A stretch of 10,387 nucleotides of DNA, taken from contig SFEK01000067.1 of the NCBI GenBank assembly GCA_004557285.1, positions 1 to 10,387 of the forward strand. Direction: 5' to 3'. Each line of letters starts with the position of its first letter. The stretch's first letter is position 1. A program made the translations under genes and the position numbers. The notes beneath the pieces were generated by a model that saw only the letters and a list, made by a program, of their open reading frames with translations, did no database searches and was not told the DNA's origin. Shown here piece after piece: positions 1-7,291 of this stretch. Source of the stretch: Bacteroidales bacterium (GTDB taxonomy: Bacteria; Bacteroidota; Bacteroidia; Bacteroidales; Bacteroidaceae).

Positions 1-1840
1 AATCCATAATATTGATGGTAGCGATGGGGTCACCGTCACGATAGATCACAGCCTTGGGGTCGTTATTTACAGCATTCCATACAGAGAACATCAACTCAAC
101 ATTGTTGACACCCTCTTCGGCAGGCTGTGCCAATAAGTCAATGTAGGTGTCTTCCATCTTGTCGGTGAAGTCGGCATACTGCAGTTCATAATATGTGGGC
201 TGTGAATACCACTCCTCACCATCAAACGAGGTGTATTCCTTGGCCTGGATGCGGTCATGGGCTTCGTCAATAAAGGCATAGTCAATCTTGAATTCGCCGT
301 AAGGCTGTCCTTCTTCGTTAAACTTGTATCTGATATAGCTCAGCGGGTTAGAATCATCATCGTACTCCCAGAGTTCAACCTGGAAAGCCTTGGGCATCAT
401 TTCGCCGAACATTTCGTCCTCAACCATTACGGCATGGTCTTCCTGGATTTTGTTGCCGTTATTGTCGTAGATATAGTATGCGGTGTAGTTGTCACCGTCG
501 TATTTGCCTGTTGATACCATCACCTCGGGGCATCCGGGAGCAATATAGCTGCTGTAGGTCTCTGTCACCTCGTCATAGGGGGTTTTGATGACTTTGGTGG
601 CCACGTTGCCGTCCTCGTCGTAGGTATAAGTATTGGTGTTGGTGCTCTCACCCCAAGAGTTGTAGGTGGTCATGTCTTCCTGTACCAGATTGCCTGCCTC
701 GTCGTAGGTATAGACTGTCTCACTGCGCTTCTCACGTGCCCAGTCGCCGAAATCATAGCTACCATACTGATATTGTGTAGAAGAAAGAATCTTGCCATTC
801 CCATCGTAGTTGTTGGAGGTGTAGTAGCTGATTTTGTAGAGGTCGGTGTCATATTCACGACCCATTTTGTTGGTAAACGCCAACTTGTCGTCATAGTTGT
901 AGAAGTAGTACTCCATATGCATGTCCTTGTCTGCAGGAACAGTACCCATGGCATCGCCATACCATGTCTTGCTCACCAGGTAGCGCTGTTTGGGTCCCTG
1001 TGGCACATCGCCTACTTCGCCGAGTGCGGTTGACATGGTGAAGGTAGGACCGTAGAGCGAGTTGCTCAGTGTGCCAAGCTTGCTCACGGTCTTCTCTGTC
1101 AGGTTGTAGGCATACACCGTGCTGGCGGAAAACTTGTACAGGGTATTGCCGTCTTGAGAGGTGAGCAGGCTCACTGGCAATGTAGATGAGCCGTCGAGCT
1201 CAGCACCGTCAATCAGCAGAGCAATGCCGAACGTGCTGTCCATGGCGTAGATGTTGTTGAGGGGCTGGAAGTTCGACTTGTATTTGTTTTCGAGCAGATA
1301 CATGCCGCCATTGCCGTCATACGCCATAGCGGAGAATTTCTGTTCGTAGGTGGTGACCAGTGTCAGCACGCCATTGGATGGGTCGATGGAGTAAAGGTTG
1401 GTCAGCTGGTAAGAGTCTGTCTCATCCCAGTCCTGAGAGATGCCATACAATACACCGGTGGCTTCGTTGTAGGCCATGCCCTGCATGTTGGCACCCGGAG
1501 CACCATTTTTGTATTGGTTGTTGATGATGGTCACTTCACCTGTAGTATGGTTGATGGTGGCGAAGCTGTATTTGTAATTTACATCATACAAGAATGCGTA
1601 ATATTTGTCACCCACATTGGCACCGCAGATGATACCGTCTTCAAAATCATAGTTGATTTCCTTGACGCTTTCCGGCGTGGTCTTCGATTCGGTGGAGAGC
1701 GACTCGATGTCAAACTTCACTGTAGAATTGCCATCCCAGTTTGATTTAATACCGTACACAGTGGTCTGTGCGGTTGCTGAAGCACTTGCTCCAATAGCCA
1801 GGAGCAAAGACGCAACACTCTTAAGTAATGAATACCTCAT
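1..1840 (-). CDS. Secreted propeller-like/YD-repeat protein, C-terminus outside window
   Basis: The minus-strand frame is open from an ATG at 1838-1840 to the window edge, giving 613 codons without a stop; the 3' end lies outside. The product starts with a signal peptide (charged MRYSLLK, then a hydrophobic stretch, likely cleavage after ATAQ near residue 25). Residues about 65-270 have repeating elements such as GMAYNEATGVLYGI, LYSIDPSNGVL and AMAYDGNGGMYLL, typical of beta-propeller blades. Residues about 345-510 contain imperfect YD-type repeats: YDGNGKI (345), YDEAGNL (379), YDEDGNV (407), YDNNGNK (458), YDDDSNP (493). The visible end (about 565-613) may begin a fibronectin-like or sorting domain. 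It is rich in Tyr, Asp and Asn and has no catalytic motif I recognise. It is probably a surface or periplasmic binding/structural protein; the specific function is unknown. It is divergent from the Omp28-like gene and may share regulation with it. Confidence 0.85.
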   Translation of the reverse strand, partial: MRYSLLKSVASLLLAIGASASATAQTTVYGIKSNWDGNSTVKFDIESLSTESKTTPESVKEINYDFEDGIICGANVGDKYYAFLYDVNYKYSFATINHTTGEVTIINNQYKNGAPGANMQGMAYNEATGVLYGISQDWDETDSYQLTNLYSIDPSNGVLTLVTTYEQKFSAMAYDGNGGMYLLENKYKSNFQPLNNIYAMDSTFGIALLIDGAELDGSSTLPVSLLTSQDGNTLYKFSASTVYAYNLTEKTVSKLGTLSNSLYGPTFTMSTALGEVGDVPQGPKQRYLVSKTWYGDAMGTVPADKDMHMEYYFYNYDDKLAFTNKMGREYDTDLYKISYYTSNNYDGNGKILSSTQYQYGSYDFGDWAREKRSETVYTYDEAGNLVQEDMTTYNSWGESTNTNTYTYDEDGNVATKVIKTPYDEVTETYSSYIAPGCPEVMVSTGKYDGDNYTAYYIYDNNGNKIQEDHAVMVEDEMFGEMMPKAFQVELWEYDDDSNPLSYIRYKFNEEGQPYGEFKIDYAFIDEAHDRIQAKEYTSFDGEEWYSQPTYYELQYADFTDKMEDTYIDLLAQPAEEGVNNVELMFSVWNAVNNDPKAVIYRDGDPIATINIMD

Positions 1841-1903
1841 AAGCTTTAAATTTAAATTTACAAAAATGTTTATCTTGAACAGTAATTTTTCCTTATACGG
1901 CAG

Positions 1904-1911
1904 CAAAGGTA
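1904..1911 (-). promoter_or_regulatory. Candidate -7 element for the leftward YD-repeat gene
   Basis: On the minus strand this reads TACCTTTG, an exact match to the Bacteroidota -7 consensus TAnnTTTG. A TTTG-like element (minus-strand reading of 1927-1930) lies upstream, but with only about 15 bases of spacing, shorter than the usual 19-21. The implied leader is about 55-60 bases. The call rests on the consensus match only. Confidence 0.5.
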
Positions 1912-1983
1912 ACAAAAAATCTGTTACAAAAAAACTTTTTGCGTTTTTTTCTCGTTTTTTTCATACTATTCAAATATAATTGC

Positions 1984-1991
1984 TACTTTTG
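1984..1991 (+). promoter_or_regulatory. Candidate -7 element for the Omp28-like/subtilase pair
   Basis: TACTTTTG matches the Bacteroidota -7 consensus TAnnTTTG exactly. It lies 48 bases before the start codon at 2040, implying a leader of about 40 bases. The expected -33 position (about 1955-1962) is a T-tract rather than a clear TTG. There is no convincing Shine-Dalgarno sequence before the ATG, as is usual in this phylum. Confidence 0.55.
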
Positions 1992-2039
1992 CAAAGTAAA
2001 AACGTAAAGTAATCAAATCAATAACAATTTACAATAACC

Positions 2040-3941
2040 ATGAAGAAATTATTTTTTACACTATTTTCGGCAGCCATGGCCTTGTTGCCCACGCAAGCTG
2101 CCACCTTTGGTTATACCAACGGTACGTTTAGCACAAGCAACCTCTACAGGATGGGCTCTACCACCAAGCAGGGACAGGCCATACGCCTGAGCCACGAAAA
2201 ACTGCAGCTGTTCAAGGGCAAGAGCATCTCGTCGGTCAACATGGTGTTCGGCTCGCGCAACACTACGGACAAGAAAGCCACCCTCTTCATCGCCACGTCG
2301 TTGCAGGGCGACCCTGTCTATACCCAGGAACTCTCCATCAGCAAGTCGGTGAAGCTGCTCACCTTCAACCTTGATACACCTTATTATATTACGGGGGATG
2401 AAGAGGAACTCTACATCGGCTATACAGCGGAAATCAGCACAAGCTACAAACTGCTCAGCGCCGATTTTGCCACCGAACTGGAGAACTGTTGCTTTGCTTG
2501 GGGAGATGAGGGTTGGACCGACACTTTCGGCACTGGTGCAGGCGGTGCCAACATCCAGCTGAACATCGATGATGCCGACAGTTTTACTGATGTGATGATG
2601 ACCAAGGCCGACATGGACGGCTATCTGCAGTCGGGAGGCAAGTATGCCTTCAACGCCAATGTGTTCAACTTTGGCACCGAAACGGTGAACGACCTGGATG
2701 TGAAACTCACCATCGACGGTCAGTCGTCCACCTTCCGCTTCTCCGACCTCAACCTGGTGCAGGGCGGAAGCACATCCCTGACCCTGCCCGAATATGAGGC
2801 TACTGTGTCGGGCAACGTGGAGGTGAACATCGAGGTGACCGCAGTCAACGGCAATGCCGATGACGACGTGGCCGACAACGTTGCCCTGTCACATCTCTTC
2901 TTCTATCCGGAAAACATGGAGCGTGCCCTGCTGGTCGAAGAGTTTACCAGTCAATCGTGCAGCAACTGTCCCAGCGGTGCCACCACACTGAACAGTGCTC
3001 TGGAACAAAATGCCACACTGCCTGTGGTGGCGGTGATGCACCACTCTGGCTATGCCCCCGACATATTCACCATGGCCGATGACTATCAATACACCTTCTT
3101 CTACGGTTCCAACAGCACCTATGCCCCTGCAGTGATGATCAATCGCCTGTGCAACCCCTTGGTGTCGCAGGTGCCGGTCATCAACGCCGTTTACAGCTAT
3201 ATCAACCCGACCCTGGAATATGCTGAACAGCAGCAGCCCTACGCCTCAATCAAACTGGAAAGCAGCTTTGATGAAACCACCCGCGAGGTGAAGGTCAAGG
3301 CTTCGTTCTATCCCCACACCACACTGCCGGGTAAACAGAACCTCATCAATGTGGTGATGACACAAGACAGCATCGTGGCCTTACAGTCTAATGGCGGAAT
3401 GAATTATGTTCACCGTCATGCGTTCAGAGGATCACTCACAGGAAATGCCTGGGGATTGCTTGCCGACTTCACTCCTGGAGAGGAGACCACTTGGGAAACC
3501 ACATTCACCTTGGGCGAAACCATCTATTCTGATTATTGGACGGATGAGTTGCTGGAGAGTGCCGGCAGAACCAAAGAGTCGGTGGACTTGCCTGTTGACA
3601 TCAACCAGATGCACATCGTGGCCTACATTGCTGAATATGACACCAACGATGTCAACAAGAACCGTGTATACAACTGCACGGAAGTGAAACTGGGCGAGAG
3701 CCACACCCAGAGCGGATATGTGACGTCAGGCATCGACACTCCGATGTTGTCGGATGAAGCCTTTGCCCAAGTGAAGGTCAACGGACGCCGTATCGTGGTA
3801 GAGGGTCATGCCGATGCGGTGGCACTTTACGACATGACGGGCCGCCAGATCGATGCCTCACAGCTGTTGTCCACCGGAGTGTATATCGTCAAGTTAAGCC
3901 AAGGCAACCGTCAGGTGTCCAAGAAAGTTGTTGTAAGATAA
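2040..3941 (+). CDS. Omp28-like secreted protein with thioredoxin-fold CxxC and T9SS-type C-terminal domain
   Basis: This 633-residue protein starts with a clear signal peptide (MKKLFFTLFSAAMALL, cleavage near PTQAA, residues 20-21). Residues about 22-178 form a beta-rich N-terminal domain. Residues about 183-290 resemble an immunoglobulin-like/CARDB segment (the FNFGTETVNDLDVKLTIDG stretch). Residues about 294-390 look like the thioredoxin-like core of the Omp28 family: VEEFTSQSCSNC with the CxxC at C307/C310, then YAPAV with a likely cis-proline P363. The C-terminus (about 575-633, with VALYDMTGRQI, STGVYIVKL and KKVVVR) matches the T9SS type A sorting domain pattern. By family it should be exported through the outer membrane and exposed at or released from the surface. 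Whether the CxxC acts as an oxidoreductase or is structural cannot be told from sequence. It is the first gene of a two-gene cluster with the subtilase. Confidence 0.82.
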   Translation: MKKLFFTLFSAAMALLPTQAATFGYTNGTFSTSNLYRMGSTTKQGQAIRLSHEKLQLFKGKSISSVNMVFGSRNTTDKKATLFIATSLQGDPVYTQELSISKSVKLLTFNLDTPYYITGDEEELYIGYTAEISTSYKLLSADFATELENCCFAWGDEGWTDTFGTGAGGANIQLNIDDADSFTDVMMTKADMDGYLQSGGKYAFNANVFNFGTETVNDLDVKLTIDGQSSTFRFSDLNLVQGGSTSLTLPEYEATVSGNVEVNIEVTAVNGNADDDVADNVALSHLFFYPENMERALLVEEFTSQSCSNCPSGATTLNSALEQNATLPVVAVMHHSGYAPDIFTMADDYQYTFFYGSNSTYAPAVMINRLCNPLVSQVPVINAVYSYINPTLEYAEQQQPYASIKLESSFDETTREVKVKASFYPHTTLPGKQNLINVVMTQDSIVALQSNGGMNYVHRHAFRGSLTGNAWGLLADFTPGEETTWETTFTLGETIYSDYWTDELLESAGRTKESVDLPVDINQMHIVAYIAEYDTNDVNKNRVYNCTEVKLGESHTQSGYVTSGIDTPMLSDEAFAQVKVNGRRIVVEGHADAVALYDMTGRQIDASQLLSTGVYIVKLSQGNRQVSKKVVVR

Positions 3942-3947
3942 TCTGGC

Positions 3948-6134
3948 ATGACAATGAAACGCATTTGTATTTATATGTTTGCCCTGCTTTCAGCAGCGAC
4001 AACAAACGCACAGCAAACGCTGTCGCCCATGACCAAGGCCATTTGCCATGGCAACACTGTGCCCGGCAGGCATCAAGTGTTTGGTGAGAAAATGGCTACG
4101 GCTTACCTTACCATCGACACCTCTACCACCAACTGGCAGACATTGGCTGCCGCAGGATTCCATGTGGCGGCCATCAGCGACGACGGATGGTCAAGAGCCA
4201 CAGCTACCGTGCGCCTGCCTTATTCGCGCATTGACGAACTGTCTGCCATGGAGGGTGTGGTATATGTGCAGTTGAGCAATGCACCACAGCCCATGCTCGA
4301 CATTGCCCGTGAAGAGACCGGCGCCGACAAGGTGAAGGCTGGCACAGGCATTGATCGTGGCTATACCGGCAAAGGGGTAGTGGTGGGCGTAGTGGACGAT
4401 GGTTTCGACTACAACCATGCGGCATTTCGCAACCCTGCCGACGGGACATTGCGCATCAAGCGAATATGGGAACAGGGCACCGATGCCATGCAGGGCTGTG
4501 AGGCTCCCGCAAAATATGGATATGGCATCGAATTGGTTACCCCTGAACAGATAACCACAGCTGCCGGTGATGATGACATCAACTCGCACGGTACACATGT
4601 GACGGGTATCGCCGCAGGGTCAGACTCCTATATGGAAGGGGCATGGCAGGGCACAGCCCCCGAAGCCGACATCGTGCTGGTGAGTCTTGACCGCTACAAC
4701 ACCACGACTGCCGACATCAGCAATGCCGTGGCTTATATCTTTGATTATGCCGATGAAATGGGGATGCCCTGTGTGGTCAACCTGAGTTTGGGTTTCCATG
4801 AGGGACCGCACGACGGCACCTCGACCTTTGATGTGATGGCCGACAAGATGCAGGGCAAGGGACGACTGATTGTAGGTTCTGCCGGCAACCACCGTGCCGA
4901 CCAGTTTCATGTGAACCATACCTTTGTCTCGGCTGATGAAGCTCCGCTGAGCACCTTCATCGCCTACAAGCAGGCACCGTCTGCCAACAATGTGGGCGGC
5001 AATATCGAAATATGGGGCGAAGAAGGTTGCGACTTTGAAGTGCAACTGTCTGCCTACAGTATCTTCAACAAGCAGCACAAAAACACGGTGACGGTTTATC
5101 CAGCCGAAGGCGACATGCCTGAGGTGAAACTGGGCAGCTATGTCACAGGCTCCTATTCGGTGAGCTCAGAAATCAGTCCGCTCAACAACAAACCCCATGT
5201 GCTGATTTCATCGGCCATTACCAACATGCGCAACAATTATGCCGTGGCGATTACCGTGGTGCCCAAAACCAAGGGACAAGTGGACATATGGGCAGACAAC
5301 ACCCGTGTGGGACTGGAGTCGCTCGATATCGAAGGCTTTACTGCACCGGGCAACGCTTCGACCATTGCCGAGATCGGTGGCACGGGCAAGCGGATACTGT
5401 CAGTGGGTGCCTATACCACACGCACCGATATGCTTTTGGAAAACGGCACATCGACTTCGGTGACAGAAACCTTGGGCAACATCAGTTCTTTCTCCAGTTA
5501 CGGACCTACGGCCGATGGGCGCGTCAAGCCTGATGTGGCCGCTCCGGGCTGTCTCATCATCTCTGCCTTGTCGTCCAACGACCTTTCGGGCACCCAGCTG
5601 GTGGCCCATCGCTATTCCGACGGTGGCCGCGACAATATCTATGGCTACATGCAAGGCACCTCAATGTCTTCGCCGTTTGTGGCAGGCGTGGTGGCCACCT
5701 GGCTGCAGGCCTATCCTGAGCTCACTCCTGAACAGCTGAAGGAAATCATCAGTGCCACCGCACGCACTGATGACAGTACGGGAGACCTTGGTGAGCAGGG
5801 CAACAACGATTGGGGCTTTGGCAAGATTGATGCCTTTGAGGGACTGAAGTCGTGCATCGAACTGGCTTCGACAGGCATCCGCCAGGTCAACGGCAGTTTC
5901 AACGGCGACCTGCGTCTTGAGGGCGACTGCATCTATATCGGTGCCTTGGCTGCTGCCCCCGTGACCGCCACGCTCTACGACACCACTGGCCGTAGGCTCT
6001 TTATGCACAACCTGGGCATCTTGACACCAGGAGACAATGCTTCGGTGTCGGTGGCATCGCTGCCCGGCGGCACATACCTTTTGCAGGTATCTACACCGCA
6101 ATCGGTAAAGACCGTCAAGTTTGTGAAGAAATGA
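3948..6134 (+). CDS. Secreted subtilisin-like (S8) serine protease with T9SS-type C-terminal domain
   Basis: This 728-residue protein begins six bases after the preceding stop, so the two are almost certainly co-transcribed. An in-frame ATG at 3954 (MKRICIYM) is an equally plausible start. A signal peptide ends near TNAQ (residue 22). Residues about 45-115 resemble a subtilase propeptide, ending VVYVQLSNAPQP. The catalytic triad is visible: Asp150 in VVGVVDDGFD, His214 in NSHGTHVTG, Ser572 in GTSMSSPFVAG. The oxyanion Asn is N314 in VGSAGNH. The Asp motif has Asp where Thr or Ser is common. About 258 residues separate N314 from S572, longer than in minimal subtilisins, so a beta-rich domain is probably inserted at about 320-480. 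The last 80 residues (ATLYDTTGRRL, LPGGTYLLQV, KTVKFVKK) are a T9SS-type sorting domain. It is expected to be a zymogen activated after export; the substrate is unknown. Confidence 0.9.
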   Translation: MTMKRICIYMFALLSAATTNAQQTLSPMTKAICHGNTVPGRHQVFGEKMATAYLTIDTSTTNWQTLAAAGFHVAAISDDGWSRATATVRLPYSRIDELSAMEGVVYVQLSNAPQPMLDIAREETGADKVKAGTGIDRGYTGKGVVVGVVDDGFDYNHAAFRNPADGTLRIKRIWEQGTDAMQGCEAPAKYGYGIELVTPEQITTAAGDDDINSHGTHVTGIAAGSDSYMEGAWQGTAPEADIVLVSLDRYNTTTADISNAVAYIFDYADEMGMPCVVNLSLGFHEGPHDGTSTFDVMADKMQGKGRLIVGSAGNHRADQFHVNHTFVSADEAPLSTFIAYKQAPSANNVGGNIEIWGEEGCDFEVQLSAYSIFNKQHKNTVTVYPAEGDMPEVKLGSYVTGSYSVSSEISPLNNKPHVLISSAITNMRNNYAVAITVVPKTKGQVDIWADNTRVGLESLDIEGFTAPGNASTIAEIGGTGKRILSVGAYTTRTDMLLENGTSTSVTETLGNISSFSSYGPTADGRVKPDVAAPGCLIISALSSNDLSGTQLVAHRYSDGGRDNIYGYMQGTSMSSPFVAGVVATWLQAYPELTPEQLKEIISATARTDDSTGDLGEQGNNDWGFGKIDAFEGLKSCIELASTGIRQVNGSFNGDLRLEGDCIYIGALAAAPVTATLYDTTGRRLFMHNLGILTPGDNASVSVASLPGGTYLLQVSTPQSVKTVKFVKK

Positions 6135-6153
6135 CATGCTGACCAATAACGTC

Positions 6154-6185
6154 AAGAGCCTGAAGGATTTTTCCCTCAGGCTCTT
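6154..6185. terminator. Hairpin between convergent genes, probable bidirectional terminator
   Basis: A perfect 10-bp stem (AAGAGCCTGA at 6154-6163 with TCAGGCTCTT at 6176-6185) encloses a 12-base loop. It lies 19 bases past the subtilase stop and 26 bases past the stop of the converging regulator gene. The stem ends in A/T on the outside, but no long T-run follows on either strand, so its strength as an intrinsic terminator is uncertain. Confidence 0.7.
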
Positions 6186-6211
6186 TGCGTTTCACCCATC
6201 AAGAGGAGTCG

Positions 6212-7159
6212 CTATAACTTGACCAATGAGATGTCAACAAGATTATTCACGATGGCGTAAATGGTGAGACCGGCAGGACTGTGTATCTGCAGTTTGCGGG
6301 CAATGTTTCTGCGGTGGGTAATGACCGTGTTGACCGAAATGAAAAGATGGTCGGCCACCTCCTTGTTGCTCATGCCCTGCACAATGCAAATCACCACGTC
6401 TTTCTCGCGCTTGCTCAGTTGTTCGCTGTTTTCCTGACTGATCATCTTGGATATTTTCACGCTTACATCGTTCTGCTTGAATTTACGTTCCAGATAGCTG
6501 ATGGCCGGTATGAAGAGAAAATCTTCTACCATGGCATGATTGAGCAGCCACTCTTCATTGATGTAAAGGTTGTAAAGCGTGGCGGTGAGCTGGTTGTTGT
6601 GTCGCATGTCGCTGGGAAGGTATTTCAGAATGATGTTCTTGAGTTCGCGCAACTTGACATCAATCTTGCTGTGGTTCTTGGAGAAAGTCCCGATGTCGTA
6701 ATTCTCGTCCACCTGATTGTTGAGCAGATGGTCAACGTAGGGGAACACCGTCTGTTCCTCGTATTCCATGTGGAGGTGAATTTCCTGGGCATATTCATCG
6801 TAAAGCTTGATGATGAGTTTGGCCAGACTGTCGTTCACATCGAGGGCATCCACCAACTGCTTGCGGATAAAGGGAAGCTGAAAATTCAGGTAATAGTCGT
6901 GCGATGCCTTGAGATAATGCAGCAAAGTGGGGATGGAAAGCAGTTCCTGGTCGAACTCACGGCTACCGTTGATGGTGAAATTGACCACCGCAAGGAAAGT
7001 GTAGGTATCTACCTGCTGATGTTCGCACACCTCTCTCACGGTCTTGTCACCAAAACCAAGATTGATGCCAAAACGCCCCAAACTCTGCAATGTGTCATAA
7101 TTGTCGGCGATGATAGAAATCATCTTGTCATCTGCCTCATACATCTTGTGATTTTTCAT
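6212..7159 (-). CDS. Hemerythrin-domain LuxR-family transcriptional regulator
   Basis: This 315-residue protein has three parts. Residues about 8-60 resemble the N-terminal segment of RIC/ScdA/YtfE di-iron repair proteins, but the usual paired Cys after FGI is replaced (FGINLGFGDKT); one Cys remains at 45. Residues about 74-225 are a hemerythrin-like four-helix domain. Candidate iron ligands are H81 or H87, H130 with E134 (HMEYE), H163 (FSKNH), and H208 with E212 (HAMVE); the two HxxxE pairs reproduce the RIC pattern. Residues about 247-310 are a LuxR/GerE helix-turn-helix (LSKREKDVV, GMSNKEVADHLFISVNTV, HRRNIARKL). There is no membrane segment, so it is cytosolic. The inferred role is a one-component regulator whose di-iron site senses nitric oxide, oxygen or redox state. 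Targets are unknown; the upstream porin-like gene and the gene itself are candidates. The first ATG (7159) is used; in-frame Met6 and Met13 are alternatives. Confidence 0.9.
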   Translation of the reverse strand: MKNHKMYEADDKMISIIADNYDTLQSLGRFGINLGFGDKTVREVCEHQQVDTYTFLAVVNFTINGSREFDQELLSIPTLLHYLKASHDYYLNFQLPFIRKQLVDALDVNDSLAKLIIKLYDEYAQEIHLHMEYEEQTVFPYVDHLLNNQVDENYDIGTFSKNHSKIDVKLRELKNIILKYLPSDMRHNNQLTATLYNLYINEEWLLNHAMVEDFLFIPAISYLERKFKQNDVSVKISKMISQENSEQLSKREKDVVICIVQGMSNKEVADHLFISVNTVITHRRNIARKLQIHSPAGLTIYAIVNNLVDISLVKL

Positions 7160-7184
7160 TGTTCATTGATTTGTCCTTGCTCTT

Positions 7185-7209
7185 GGACGTTGCTTGTTGC
7201 AAGCTGTCC
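7185..7209 (-). promoter_or_regulatory. Imperfect inverted repeat in the leader of the regulator gene
   Basis: Arms GGAC (7185-7188) with GTCC (7206-7209), and GCTTG (7192-7196) with CAAGC (7200-7204), are separated by a small asymmetric bulge and a three-base loop. It lies 26-50 bases upstream of the start codon, with no T-run after it, so it is not a terminator. It could be a leader hairpin or an operator for the dimeric LuxR-type product. It may also be chance. Confidence 0.3.
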
Positions 7210-7233
7210 ATGCCATATCATGAATATCATTTG

Positions 7234-7276
7234 CAAAATAACGATTTTTTTTTGAATTATGCAATCACCAAAAATA
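7234..7276 (-). promoter_or_regulatory. Candidate promoter(s) for the hemerythrin regulator
   Basis: Two minus-strand candidates lie in this gap. The reading of 7269-7276 is TATTTTTG, an exact TAnnTTTG match, but the nearest TTG upstream (7293-7295) is only 16 bases away. The reading of 7234-7241 is TTATTTTG, one mismatch from consensus, with a TTG (7262-7264) at a good 20-base spacing. Leaders would be about 70-105 bases. I cannot choose between them. Confidence 0.35.
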
Positions 7277-7291
7277 GGTATTTCAAAAAAA

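Larger units (their letters stand above)
1841..2039. promoter_or_regulatory. Divergent intergenic region
   Basis: This AT-rich gap of about 200 bases lies between two divergent secreted-protein genes and has no supportable gene. It holds one promoter candidate per strand (listed separately), long T-tracts on the plus strand between about 1936 and 1961, and a 14-bp perfect A/T palindrome at 1847-1860 just upstream of the leftward start codon. A short overlapping ORF across it (1653-1979) is a shadow of the leftward gene. Confidence 0.7.

Noticed and set aside
1..1840. Polymorphic toxin (Rhs-type)
   Set aside because: The YD-type units are few and degenerate, the protein has a Sec-type signal peptide, and no toxin domain or immunity gene is visible; the C-terminus is outside the window.
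1847..1860. Perfect 14-bp A/T palindrome as a regulator binding site
   Set aside because: It consists only of A and T in an AT-rich leader, so chance is likely; kept only as a note in the divergent region.
4191..5078. Minus-strand open frames of 135 and 152 codons
   Set aside because: They lie opposite the catalytic Asp/His half of the subtilase and show no domain or signal peptide.
5661..6155. Minus-strand open frame of 164 codons
   Set aside because: It is antisense to the catalytic Ser region and sorting domain of the subtilase, with no recognisable family and low-complexity Arg/Gln/His-rich content.
6281..7255. Long plus-strand open frame of 324 codons
   Set aside because: It is antisense to the hemerythrin/LuxR regulator, whose domains are unmistakable. 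The translation shows no coherent domain and is a shadow of the real gene's codon use.
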